Part shown: positions 23,001 through 34,000 of the stretch, one piece after another
How the letters are laid out: the number at the start of each line of letters is the position of its first letter
How positions within the stretch are numbered: position 1 is the first letter of the stretch
NCBI GenBank assembly: GCA_010645155.1
Contig: JAAGOF010000257.1
Span: forward strand, 587,579-651,578
Direction: 5' to 3'
DNA length: 64,000 nucleotides
Source of the DNA: Tigriopus japonicus
Taxonomy: Eukaryota > Arthropoda > Copepoda > Harpacticoida > Harpacticidae
Program-made: the position numbers and the translations under genes
The notes under the pieces: generated by a model
The model's input: only the letters and a program-made list of their open reading frames with translations
Told to the model about the DNA's origin: nothing
The model's database searches: none

Positions 23001-23417
23001 AATTGTTGCCCTCTCCCATGGGCAATTGGTTGATGTATTTAGCAAAGTCTCGATTGACCATGTACGATGTCCAATCTACGTCTTCAAAAAACCCTTTGGA
23101 CACCATTCTCACAAATCTGCGGAGATGACAATCTTGGGTCAAAGGAGAGGAAAGTCATTTCTTGCAAAACAAACACCTCATCCTTACCGGAAGAAAGCAA
23201 TTTTGCGAATGGTATCCAAATCCGGGGATCCTAAGTAAGTGAATCCTGCGCATTCGAGGTCTCCTTCGCAAATTCGAATTGCTTCACGTGGATTCATTGT
23301 TCCGGACAACTCCGGATATTCAAATTGGCCGGGGAAAATTTTGCCTGCGATGAAGTCCGCAAAGAGTGAACATATTTGTGACAGAAAAATAAAGCACAAG
23401 CACTGGAGCTTTTTCAT
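20054..23417 (-). CDS. Secreted or secretory-pathway JmjC (cupin) dioxygenase
   Basis: Minus-strand exons 23417-23188, 23116-22960, 22894-22697, 22097-21918, 21428-21305, 21239-21060, 20914-20828, 20764-20652, 20586-20445, 20379-20279, 20203-20054 join to 1662 nt (553 aa) with consistent phases. The first 20 residues (MKKLQCLCFIFLSQICSLFA) form a signal peptide. Residues about 20-195 carry Cys-spaced stretches (ICEGDLECAGFTY; LERECANRGCAG) that look like degenerate PAN-type modules; this is tentative. The C-terminal half is a JmjC domain: HND (His361, Asp363) and His448 as Fe(II) ligands, Lys378 in NGYKWWVMFP for 2-oxoglutarate, and FVQGPGDSLYLPHGMGHA. It should hydroxylate a protein in the ER, Golgi or outside. 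It is longer than JMJD8, the known ER-lumenal member, and lacks a KDEL-type tail. Substrate unknown. Confidence 0.85.
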
Positions 23418-23813
23418 TGTTGTTCTGAAGTGGTTGACTAAAACAGACTGATTGTATTTTGGATCCGGATGGAATTGACTTCATGCATTTAGTGATCTTT
23501 TCATTGCTCTTTGGACGTTGCGTGTTCATTTCAGGATGATTTTGAAACTGTTTTGAGACGCATTGATGCTCTTTTTTTAGATGCTCGTTCAAGTGTTGTA
23601 GATTCACATTTAGAGTTGACTCGTGGACAAACAAGCACACTTTAAATAGCACAAAGCATAAAACACCGTAGCTTTGTTTCAATCCGAACTAAAGGTAAGA
23701 AGTAGGGAGACCTTTGACAAACATAAGGGAAAGAGATGCAAGGCGCAAAGACAAGAAGGCTCAGATTTCACTTTGAATTTCACTCGCTCCAAGCCACGAA
23801 ATACAGTCAGGAG
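23418..23813. other. Upstream region of the JmjC gene
   Basis: About 400 bp between the JmjC start codon (minus strand) and the left end of the Tc1 element. It should hold the promoter; I see no distinctive element. The Tc1 insertion may bound or disturb it. Confidence 0.4.
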
Positions 23814-24200
23814 CAAAAGTATTTGTAACGTGACGAGAAAACCAGAAAATCCTTTATTTCCAATTAAATACTATGCTAAGAAGTTTGTAAGAATGTAATA
23901 TTTTTTCCGATTAAGAATAATACCAGTTTCCCGCAATTGTTTGAAAAAAATGTCTGAAACTAACTTTTAATTCTTAAAAATAAAATTTTAGATAGTGCAA
24001 AAGTATTCATAACGCGCAAAAAAGTTAACAAAATAGGTTTATAAACAGATTTTTCATCAGAAAAAATTGATCGAAAGATGTAGAACATTCTGGAAAGACG
24101 AAGAAAAGTCATTTAGTCTCCTTTTTTCCAAGATTTTCTAGATCTTTCTTGGATCTTATAAATTTTACGGAATTGAACAATTGCTTCACAGTCAGCCAAT

Positions 24201-25263
24201 CATGACCAAGGTCAAGGAGCTCGACAAGGACTTGAAGTTGAAGATAGTAAGTCTTCATCATGGAGGCAAGGGCTACAGAGCCATTTCGAAGCTTCTGGAC
24301 ATCCCGATTTCAACGATTCAGTATGTCGTGAAGAAGGCACAAAAGAACGGAACGGTTGAGAACCTCCCAGATCCGGTCGTCCAAGGAAACTGTCAGCCAC
24401 ACTTGAGAGGAAGATTGTCAGAGAGGTCACAAATAATCCTCGAACAACGGTCAAGGACATCCGGAACAGTCTCAGTGAAAATGGATTGTCCATCTCGAGG
24501 TTTACTGTTGCTCGCTCACTTCACAAAGCAGGATTGAAGTCTTGTCGCCCACGGAAGACTCCCTTGCTCAAGGATAGACACTTGAAGGCTCACTTGGAAT
24601 TTGCCAAGAAGTACCTTGACAAGACCAGTGACTTTTGGTCTAGGATTCTTTGGTCAGATGAGACAAAGGTTGAGCTTTTTGGTCACAACGATGTTCAAAG
24701 GATTTGGCGACGTAAAGGAGAAGCGTTACATCCAAAAAACACCATCCCTACAGTCAAGCACGGTGGAGGATCGATCATGTTATGGGGCTCCTTTTCCGCC
24801 AAAGGCACCGGTAACCTTGTGAGAATTCATGGGACAATGAAAAAAGAAGACTATCGGGATATCTTGGCTGAGAATCTCCAGAGTTCAGCGCAGAAACTTC
24901 GGCTTGGTCGACAGTTCGTCTTCCAGCACGACAACGACCCTAAGCACAACTAGAGCGCTATAATATTTTATTATAGCGCTCTAAGCACAACAGCATTTTG
25001 GTCAGAAAATGGTTGAAGGACAATCGGATTAAGGTCTTGGACTGGCCCACCATGAATCCGGACCTTAATCCAATTGAAAACCTTTGGAGAGAATTAAAAG
25101 TCAGTATCCGTGCAAGACGTCCAAAGACAATTGACGAACTGGAGCAAATCTGTTATGAAGAATGGGCTAACATTCCTTCAGATGTATGTAAAAATCTTGT
25201 AAATGATTATAAAAAACGTCTCTTAAGTGTAATTCAGCAAAAAGGGCATTCAATAAACTATTG
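24201..25263 (+). pseudogene. Tc1 transposase, frameshifted and interrupted
   Basis: Begins MTKVKELDKDLKLKIVSLHH with a paired helix-turn-helix DNA-binding region, then the DDE catalytic region: [10 protein letters not shown] (first Asp), HDNDPKH (second Asp) and NPDLNPIENLW (the 34-residue-spaced Glu), ending KGHSINY. Two breaks are visible. The frame changes by one near 24366-24372, just before the GRPR-like hook. The sequence is also split after PKHN by a 33-bp palindrome plus its 8-bp duplication (24951-24991), which adds a stop and shifts the frame. The copy cannot make active transposase as it stands. Confidence 0.9.
24951..24983. mobile_element. Micro-palindrome with 8-bp target duplication inside Tc1 transposase (copy 2)
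   Basis: Exactly 15-bp arm (TAGAGCGCTATAATA), TTT, 15-bp reverse complement. Flanks are AGCACAAC on both sides (24943-24950 and 24984-24991). Removing the 33 bp and one flank restores a continuous alignment to the Tc1 reading frame, so it is a real insertion. The TAGAG ends and 8-bp duplication fit hAT-type transposition. Confidence 0.8.
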
Positions 25264-25525
25264 ACAAAATGTTACGAATACTTTTGCTCTTGGTCTAAAA
25301 CATGTTCTGAGCAGTTTTTTAACCAAAATCTTGTAAATTTTTAAAAAGAAAAGTATCATAGCTTTTAAATGATAAATGAATAACTAAGGAGCAAAATGGT
25401 TCTTAGATGTATTTTTCAAAAATCGAGTATCATTTAAAAATCAATAAAATTTTCGAGGTTACGAATACTTTTGCTCCTGACTGTACATGAAATAACATTG
25501 GGATCATGCTATAAGAATAATACTA

Positions 25526-26086
25526 CACGGGTTTCACATGGCATTTTAGGTTTGGATCGAAATACTCAAAGGCATCTCCCACCCCTAATTTAATGAGGAG
25601 CAGCATTAAATTTTATTTTACCATATAAGTTTAGGTCCGGGGAAAAAGTCATGCACGTGAAAACCTTTTAAAAATGACATTCTTTGAAAAGCTATTTGCT
25701 CCATATTTAGTTTCCTTTTGAATTCAAATCAAATAAAAATACCTTCATCAGCCACCGAATTATTTTTGTGTGAATGGTACATTTTTGACCCCAAAAAGCC
25801 GAAAAACGCCACAGTCATTTGACAAAACATATTTCCAAAGATTTTGTACGTCTTCTCGATGTTGTGAAACAAACTAAGGAAAACATATTTCATGATTATT
25901 TAGAGTGCACTTTGTTGTGTGTTCAACAAAAATCACAAAGGAATGTGTTGTAACAAATCCATTTTCAGATTTACGATTTTTTGAACGACCATGTTCAAAA
26001 TGGCCCAAAAGCGAAACTTGAAAACTCAACCGATTTTTTTTTAAATCTCTAAATACTGCCCAATTTTGAGCGACATTGCAAAGTTT
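25526..26086. mobile_element. Diverged partial copy of the 2303-3392 foldback element
   Basis: Starts CACGGGTTTCAC and follows the left arm of the 2303 element through ATAAGTTTAGGTCC, GAATTCAAAT and the AAATTCCCAAAG-like region. From about 25870 it then matches the loop and loop-proximal part in reverse complement (for example GACCATGTTCAAAATGG). The second arm is missing. The copy begins about 40 bp beyond the Tc1 right end. Confidence 0.65.
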
Positions 26087-26982
26087 TTTTAGTTTCCAGC
26101 CCTTAGACTTAATTAAAAGAATTAAGATTCAGATCAAATATGTCCTGAAAAAGAGTCGTACGTAGTGATCGTAGAAGAAGCTTTATTTGCGCTCAATGGG
26201 CTCCTCCAAATTCCAAGGAATCGAGATTTCTACAAACAATGAAACCCTAAATTTAAATATCACATGTATGCATCACATTTAATCTTTTTCTTTACCTACA
26301 GGGAATCCATTCCTTCAATCGGTCCCAAAAACTCCGCAACAACCCCCTAAAAATTTTGAGGTCGACTATCCCAAGTTAAGAGTGCACGAACGAAAAGCGT
26401 CTTAGAAGCCATTTCGTTCGATTTCGTTCGATAGTTTGGACCCCTCAGGGAATGAATCACATTTTCTTCAATGGTTGTGCATTGTGGTAAATGATCCTAA
26501 TGGGTAAGTAGTGCCAATTCTTGACGTCCACTCGTTCCTGCCCAATAATATGATGTTCATCGAGGTGTGCACTATGGACTGTCCCAATAAAAAAGTAGTG
26601 TGCAAGCAGTAGTATTCGATTCATTGAGCTCGGGTTTTATGGTTTACTACAGCCAAAGCTCAGTGGAACATCCCCCATTATTCAGCGCGCCATGTTTTCT
26701 CATTAATCATAAGCACATAACGGCGAAAAGATAATAGTAAGAATGGAAGATTATGTACATTCATTCTCTTGGACAGTTTTCACAAAAAAAAACAGTTTTG
26801 CCCATAGGCACTTTTACATATACACCATCCTTCTAAGTTGAATTGTTATTGAGGAATGAATCCAACGTAAAAAATGGTGTTAGGTTGCATGTTGGAGATC
26901 AGTTTTGAATTTTTCCAACAGCATTCGAAAGTGTTACTTTGAAGGCTCTGTTATATGTCATTAATAAAAGAAATCATTTCCC
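26087..26982. other. Intergenic, no supported gene
   Basis: AT-rich, with no ORF of coding character and no inverted repeat of note. Confidence 0.4.
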
Positions 26983-27330
26983 TCATGACTTGTGAAGGTG
27001 GAATTCGGGAAGAAGTTGAGCCGTTGGCATGGTTGAGATGTTGGGTGTCACTTTCTCCGATTGAAATGGCGAGGAAGTCCGTGATGGATTGGGGTGGATA
27101 TTATTGAAAGGTGCAAATGTCTCCAATGACTGACGACTCCAAGGTTTTCGAAAAGAAGAGGACGAGGAGGAAGAAGAAGTAGAAGAAATCGCTGCACAGT
27201 GCCAATGAGGAACACCAATTCCCTTACTACTATTGCCACCCACGTTGAAGAGATGGATTGAACAATTGTTTGTCGACTTTCCATTCACATCAGCCAATAA
27301 TGTCATTTGAGCGGACAATATATGCCAAGC
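26983..27330 (-). CDS. Possible terminal exon of an unrecognised gene
   Basis: Open from a plausible acceptor (TTTTAGCAG before 27330) to a TGA at 26983, 115 codons. It reads AWHILSAQMTLLADVNGKS, a Ser-only run of about ten residues, then a Pro/Ser-rich tail ending LLPEFHLHKS. I recognise no domain. It may belong with the open exon at 27850-28060 on the same strand, but I could not find an intermediate exon that fits both phases. Confidence 0.3.
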   Translation of the reverse strand, partial: AWHILSAQMTLLADVNGKSTNNCSIHLFNVGGNSSKGIGVPHWHCAAISSTSSSSSSSSFRKPWSRQSLETFAPFNNIHPNPSRTSSPFQSEKVTPNISTMPTAQLLPEFHLHKS

Positions 27331-27849
27331 CTGCTAAAACCTTCAGGAAACGAGATGAGTCAACGAATGTCGGTTTTGAATCTTACTTCCAAAATGCTAG
27401 GAACTGATTACTGAAACAAGGATCTTTTTTACTATTACCAAGGGTATGTCAATGAAAACGGGTTGTTGATCTCCATTGTCATATTCCTACAAAATACATC
27501 TGACCAAACCCGCATTCTTGTTTGGGATTTCATCCTTGACATCGGAAAAGATTCCGTAAAAACTGAACTTCTATTGATATTTCACATTTTTGACATGAAG
27601 AGAAAGCGCGAGATTACATAGTTGCTCCTCAAAATTTTCAAACCCACACGAAGTTCACTTAAGTGAATACCATGGAGGGCTACCTGGACTCGAGATTGTT
27701 GCTGGTCGTGTATTAAATTACAATCAAGAAGAATTATGTCCTTTCACTTGATCTATTATCTAAAGCCGAGTGTCCATCGGATTTCTTGTTTCTCGACGAA
27801 CGCAGTGGATACCTCTATGTTTCACGAAGGCACGTAAATCAAAACATAC

Positions 27850-28060
27850 CTCCAAAATGCTGCCGTATCACTTGATTAATAATACCAATCCAAGGAGATC
27901 GATTTTTGTTCAAAGGCTGACAAATGGGATTGGAGGTTATCTTGAAAAGGAGTTTAAAGTAGACCAACGTTTTCCTTGGGTAGACTCCAGTCGATTGGAG
28001 ATGCTTCCACTTGTCTAATCTTGGTAAAGGTTCTGCATCCAAGTCAAAACCTAATTGCAT
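27850..28060 (-). CDS. Possible first exon of an unrecognised gene
   Basis: ATG at 28060, open for 70 codons to a GTATG donor after 27850 (phase 1). It starts MQLGFDLDAEPLPRLDKWKH and is followed by a moderately hydrophobic stretch. No domain recognised and no clear downstream exon. A coding role is inferred only from the open frame plus donor. Confidence 0.28.
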
Positions 28061-28572
28061 CAATTTTGATGTCTTGACTTGAAAATCGTTTCAAGTTGAA
28101 ACGATTGATCCCATCCGAATGGTACCTTTTGTGGAAAGAATTACCTGGAAGTCGAAAATTCATTCTAGCACTGTTAAGGTTGCAGGGTTGGCCACTTCAA
28201 ACTGGGCAGGGGTAATCGGAAGTTTCGCAGGATAAAGGGCTTTGAATCAAAAAGTCGTTGTTAGAAATAGTTTAAATTATACCATGATCTAGTGCTTTCG
28301 AGTTTTAATGATTTCTCTATGGGGCCCCTATTTTTGACGGGGCCTTGATTCCACTTAGCACTAGAAAAAGGGATTCGCCGTTCCTTGATGGAACATCATG
28401 GTCGTTTTATGATATTTCAAAACCAGTCACAGAACCCAGAAACTTTTTGCGGGGTAGACAAAATTTAATTTATTATTTGAAATACAAAAAAAAAATTAGC
28501 TAAAAAAATCAACTCCTCAACTGACTGATTGGGGAAACCCAGCGAATGTTAGTGCCAGAAGTCACAGTATGC

Positions 28573-29167
28573 TACGTGGGGTCTCCAGACTATAGGTAGG
28601 TTGGGCCTGTAATTCGTTAAATTGCACCATTTTCGTATTTATGCCAAAAATCGAAATAAAGATTTAACTCTTGTGAGCAGATGTTATTTCACACACATAC
28701 TTTGTTGTCAGACAAACTTGTTCGAAGTTATGATTTAATTAGACAAGGTATGTTGGGTGACCCCTGCACGGTTCAAAAATGGACCTCAAGAGCGAGAAAC
28801 TCGTCAAAATCCAATATTTTGTAAAGTATGTTGTTTGAAAAGATGTTACTCATATTTCAATGTTTGGTGAACATTTGTCCAGAAAAAAGGACGAATTTCG
28901 ATTTCAGACAGCTTAGCTTTGAAAGATGCATTATTTTTGTCATATGTTGCTCACTCTCGACCCTTATTTTCTATGTATACAAGAGTCAACCATCATACCT
29001 TGCCTAATTAAATCATAGCTTCGAGCAAGTTTGTCTAAGAACAAAATTTGTAAAATAACTTCTGTTCACAAGAGATATATCTGCAATTCGATTATTTTTC
29101 TGAATCCAAAAATCGTGCATTTAAACGAGTTACAAGCCGTCTACCTCTAGTCTGGATATCCCTCGTG
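28573..29167. mobile_element. Third type of long foldback element
   Basis: Arms of about 200 bp: 28573-28775 matches the reverse complement of about 28965-29167, including TATGATTTAATTAGACAAGG with one mismatch, and TCCAGACTA near the ends. The unique centre of about 190 bp has no ORF. It is unrelated in sequence to the other two foldback families here. Confidence 0.72.
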
Positions 29168-29500
29168 TTAAAGGTTTGAAATTAATGTTCATGATGCTGA
29201 AAGGTGAAGAGACACTGAGAGCAAAAACAAGCAGATTCTGCATCCGATCTAGTAGCCCAAAACTCATTTACTACTCTGACTTATTTGTCTAGGCTAGCTT
29301 CTCTTTTGGATCATAAAGACAAACCAGTGAACATCGTTACTTCTTAGGCTCTTGGGCGCTGGGGTTGGAGGTGCTCAACCATCTTAAGGCCGTATTAACC
29401 AAAATTTTTGTACCACCCAAATATATGCCAAATTTGCATATCTCGATAACTTTTGCCTTTTGAAATGGCAATTAGTCTTCGTTGGGAATTTGTGGGAGCT

Positions 29501-29629
29501 AATTCTCTAACAGTATTTAAAGTAAGATTGGACAAATTCTCCAATAATATTCCTGATCATCCCACTATTCAAGGGTTGTACCGATACGTCAACATTAACT
29601 TCCTTTACAGGGAATCTCATTCCTTGTAG
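29501..29629 (+). mobile_element. Second LINE 3'-tail relic
   Basis: Reads NSLTVFKVRLDKFSNNIPDH, then PTIQGL, and stops at TAG 29627-29629. It matches the peptide at 422-625 but has an internal deletion and diverged codons. 5'-truncated, as expected for LINE debris. Confidence 0.5.
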
Positions 29630-30020
29630 CGGTAATAAAAAAAATTGCAACACAACAAGAAAAAAAAATCAAAAAGTTTACAGGATGAACTTGTGACACA
29701 AGAAAAGGTAAAATAAAAAAAAAATAAAAAAGCTTTGATAATGCTTAAATAATTAATGACAGCCAATCCCTACTCAAAAAATAGGTTAGCACCATTAACC
29801 CGAGATAGGCCAATCTTTTACTAGGAGTATGTTTGAAATTCATAAATAGTGAGTACGACATCTTGAATGATTGTTATTTTCTAAGATAAAATGTTTTTGT
29901 TTTGTGATACTAACATTATTTGAAACTGATGCCGACATGAGCACGTGTGCTATTTGAGACGTACTTAACAAATTCTACCAAAAGGCATGATAAGGACCAA
30001 AAGAAAAGTTGTCGATTGGG

Positions 30021-30207
30021 GCTCATGTTTTCCATCCATGTCAAAGGAGTGTTGTTGCCTTCTCCCATGGGTTGATGTTTTATTTGGCAAAGTCTCGATT
30101 GACCATGTACGATTTCCAATCTACGCCTTCAAAAACCCCTTTGAACACCATTCTCACAAATCTAATACTCATGAGCTCATGTCTTCCATCCATGTCAAAG
30201 GAGTGTT
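30021..30207. repeat. 33-bp direct repeats flanking an exon copy
   Basis: 30021-30053 and 30175-30207 are identical except for one base (both contain TCCATCCATGTCAAAGGAGT). They bracket the duplicated JmjC exon fragment at 30052-30163. Confidence 0.7.
30052..30163 (-). pseudogene. Fragment copy of the second JmjC-gene exon
   Basis: Matches about 23001-23118, within the exon 22960-23116 of the JmjC dioxygenase, in the same orientation (shared stretches include AAGTCTCGATTGACCATGTA and CACCATTCTCACAAATCT). The copy has a small deletion near the start and base changes. It ends 2 nt past the parental splice acceptor. No other JmjC exon is nearby, so it is a dead fragment. Confidence 0.75.
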
Positions 30208-31003
30208 CTTGAAAGAAAGACGTCCATGGACATATTAATGAAAATACTTCCAAGGTGACTGGACATTTAACGCTCTCGTAAACTCAAACAACAAGGGTTC
30301 TCTTAAAAAGACGAAATGGGCACGACTCGTGCATAAATTTGGGATTCGTACACCGCTAACACGCTCTCCCGTTATGAAATTTCCAGTGCAAACCACTGAG
30401 AATGTCTTTCATCTCAGGAAAACCATCCATGACGGGTCGAACGGGGAAGAAAATTCTTTCAGACAACTAAGAGACGGCATTCCTAAAACCCCAGCCACAA
30501 AGTGATCAACCAGTTCAAGACCTTTCCCCAATGTGGAGGTAGGTTGTCTTCTTTTCATTGTTGCCCAAAGAACCGAGTGTGGCTGGCAATGGGCCTCACT
30601 TGGAATGCCTGGCATGCCTCTCTTCTTGCCTCTGGGACAGGTGAACAAGTTGAAGTATGGTTACACATGTGCCTCAGGAAGAATTTCGGGTCACCTAGAC
30701 GAACATTGTTAAGAAAATTGAGACTCTGGCTCCGCCAAGCGTAGTGATGCTAACGTGTTAATGTTGTCTTGCTCATTTTGCGCGCAACCCAATGCCTAGA
30801 GCTTGGGGCGTGGAATTAAATTGAGAAAAATGTAGGTGTTTTTGTAAGTTTCTTATTATTGGCAATTGACATCCTCATCCTTGAATCACATTGAAACCTT
30901 TAGCATTGTCCACTAATTTACGAAACGGATTACAAACTTGAAATAATGGGAGCTCTTCGTTTGACTAGATACAGCATGAAAGTTGAAAGAAAGCGGATGG
31001 CTT
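30208..31003. other. 3' flank of Abl, no further feature seen
   Basis: About 800 bp downstream of the Abl stop codon; it should include the Abl 3' UTR. I found no convincing AATAAA in the right orientation. Confidence 0.35.
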
Positions 31004-34000
31004 TTACCTGGCCACCAAGGCCAAAAGTTCTTTAAGTGACACGTCCAAATGGGCCACGCACTGTCGGAGAACATTGGATTCCGCATTCTTGATGGCATTC
31101 ACCCGCAGATTCTTCGCCTCCAGTTCCAATTCATTCAAAAGGGACCGGAAACGGAACCGCGCTGTGGCCGGAATGTTGTCCACGAACTTCTCATTGAGTC
31201 CATGGAAAGCCAGAAGATCATTGGAAAGTTCGGTGATGTTGGCACATGACGGCAGTCCGATCTTACTAGCCTGCAATTTCTTGCGTAAGATGTCGCCCTC
31301 TTTCAAAACAGTCTCGGGCTCAATGGCCGGTTGAGGCGGCTCTTCTTCTGAGGGTGGGATTTCCGCCTTTAGGGCGGATGGAGCCGCATAAATTGGGTCC
31401 TTCACCTTGGGCGTGGGTTTGACTGGAACCATTGGTCTTTCCTTGGTCTTCGTACTTGGAATGGGAGGCCAAACACGTTTTTCCACTTTGGATCCGTTGG
31501 CAGGTTCCCAAATCTTCTTCAAGGACACAATGGATCCGTTGCCATGGAGAAGGTCCTCGCAGGATGGTTTGCGCTCTAAACTGCCGAGGGTGAATATTTC
31601 TGAGGAACCACGACCAGAATCGCTTCCAATACTAGTTTTCTTCAAACGGGATCGGAAATCAAATTGATCGACGGGGGATTTGCAACGGTCAGATGAAGAC
31701 TCTTTGGCAACGTTTTCCTTGATGAATGGCCGAGCTTTGGCACGGAAGGACTCGAAGAGTTCATTCACCAATTGATTCGGGTGTTGTTGCGAATGGTGAC
31801 TCTCATTACCGGAGAAGTAGCTGGAATTGGCACTGTTCTGATCATGAGCCTCTTCTCCAGGGGAGTGCAACTTGCTGCTAGAAGAAGCTGAAGATGAGGA
31901 TCTGGCACTGTCGCAAGATTCAGCCAAGGAGGATTGCTTCAAATGCGACGGGGTCACCTTCGAGATGGGTGCTGAACAATTACCAAAGCTGGGCAATGAG
32001 ACTGGGGCCTTTCGAGATCCTTCCAGAGACTCGATGCTTTGCAAGAACGCCCCTATCCGAGACTTGACTGGCAATTGATCAAATCCCGCCAACAACGATT
32101 TTGTCTCTGTGTCTGCGTCGTCATCCTCGTCGTCTTCATCATCATTTTTGTGATCCTCTCCCTCTTCTACGCTCTCCTCGATTAGGGACTCGCGACTCTT
32201 TGGCTTGTAAGATGAACTGAAAGTTGAAAGGGAGACATTTGTTTCAAAATTTTCATCTAAATGACTATTTGGGAAGGAGAGAAAAATAATCACAGACCTT
32301 CTCCTTGGAGGTGCAGGAGGTCCATTGGGGGTCGGAGATACGTTCTCCTTGTCATGGTCTGTCTTCACGGTTCTCAAATGGTCCCTCACAATTTTGTCCT
32401 CTCGCTCCACGTTTTTACTGTCAAACTCTTGATAGAGAACCTCCATTTCCTCATGGACCTGGGCAAAAGTTGGACGTTCTGTCGGATTCCAAAGCCAGCA
32501 TGCCGACATGATATCGTAAAAATGGAGGGGGCATTTGGGTGGGCGGTCCATTCGGTAACCCGTTTCCAAAAGGGTGAAGACGTCGGCTAGGTCGACCCCC
32601 GGGTATGGGGACATGCCATAGGTGGCAATCTCCCACAAAAGAATGCCATAAGCCCACACATCGGATTTGGTGGTGAATTTGTTGAAGGCCAATCCTTCGG
32701 GAGCCGTCCACTTAATGGGAAACTTGGCTCCAGGATGAGCAGTGTAGGTGTCATCGCGGATGAGCCGAGCCAATCCGAAGTCTGCCACTTTCACGATGTT
32801 GTTCTCGCCTACGAGACAATTCCGAGCGGCCAAGTCTCTGCAAAGTCATCGATGGTACAAGATCATCATTAATAACCAAATCTGTCCTTGGCGATACAAA
32901 AATGGGAGGGACGTGATGATGATCGTTATTAGTGAATGGGGAAAGGGGGGGGGGGAACTCCCACGGATTGGAAACTTTAAATTTGCCTACACCAGGGCCC
33001 TCCATGCCGCTGACGATCATTACCAGTTATCGTCAAAGGAATCTGGGTGACGGAGAAAACGTTTGCCAAGTCATGTTTCTGCGTGATAGGGGTTGGTTGC
33101 CTAAGATTTCTGGAGATTTCTGTGGGACGTATACATTCACTACTGGGAGATTCTGTAACTATGGAGAGGCAACGGGACTCCTACTATACCGTACCTATGA
33201 ATAAAGTTCTTTTCCTCGAGATAGCTCATGGCAGCCGCGATTTGTGACGCCATGAACATCATGACAGAAATGTCCAGTTGGTCTTGGTTGGTGTTTCTGA
33301 GGTAATCCAGCAAATTGCCTTTGGACATGAACTCGGTGACGATGTAGAAGGGCGGCTCTTGAGTACAAACCCCGAGGAGTTGGACAAGATTGGGGTGTTT
33401 CATCTCCTTCATGATGGCCGCTTCTTCCAAGAAATCTGACAATTTCATCATGTCCTCCTGCAAAGACAATGGACTGATTTTAGTTTCTCAAAATTTTCAC
33501 CGGACAAGATTCAAAATGCCGTTTCGTTCTATTGGAGCCCGAAAAAATATGGCGAGGCGCTCGTGTACAACGGAGATCTACGAGGCATCATCAGTTTTGC
33601 CTTATTCTACGAAGAAACCGAGGAGGGGAGTGATGCATTTAAATAACCATTTTTCAAAGTTCGGTGTTCGTGAGTAACATATGCAAATGATGCTCATTCC
33701 CGACTGGAAGAGCCTTCTGTCGATGGAGTCTCAACCAACTCGGTCAAAGCCAAAGACACTCGCACATTGATTTTCAAACATGACATAAAATGTTTGAAAA
33801 AGCCAGAGTATGACACTCATCACCCCATGGTCCTTCATCATTAGCAATTTTATGGCCTTTCGAGAAATCTTGGCAATGAGCCCAACGACCCAAATGTCTT
33901 CCGTCCGATGTTGGGCATAATTGGTGAAAATAAACCGGGCCCTGCTGTCGTTTTGGCTTGATATGAACATCAAACGGGCAACAGATTTGGCGCCTGTCAA

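Larger units (their letters stand above)
23814..25483 (+). mobile_element. Tc1-family transposon with IR/DR ends
   Basis: Both ends read CAGTCAGGAGCAAAAGTATT and are flanked by TA (23812-23813 and 25484-25485), as expected for Tc1/mariner. A second, internal copy of the AAAAGTATTC.TAACG motif occurs near 23996-24018 (left) and 25268-25288 (right), giving the IR/DR arrangement of two transposase sites per end. Length 1670 bp. The transposase inside is broken. Confidence 0.92.
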
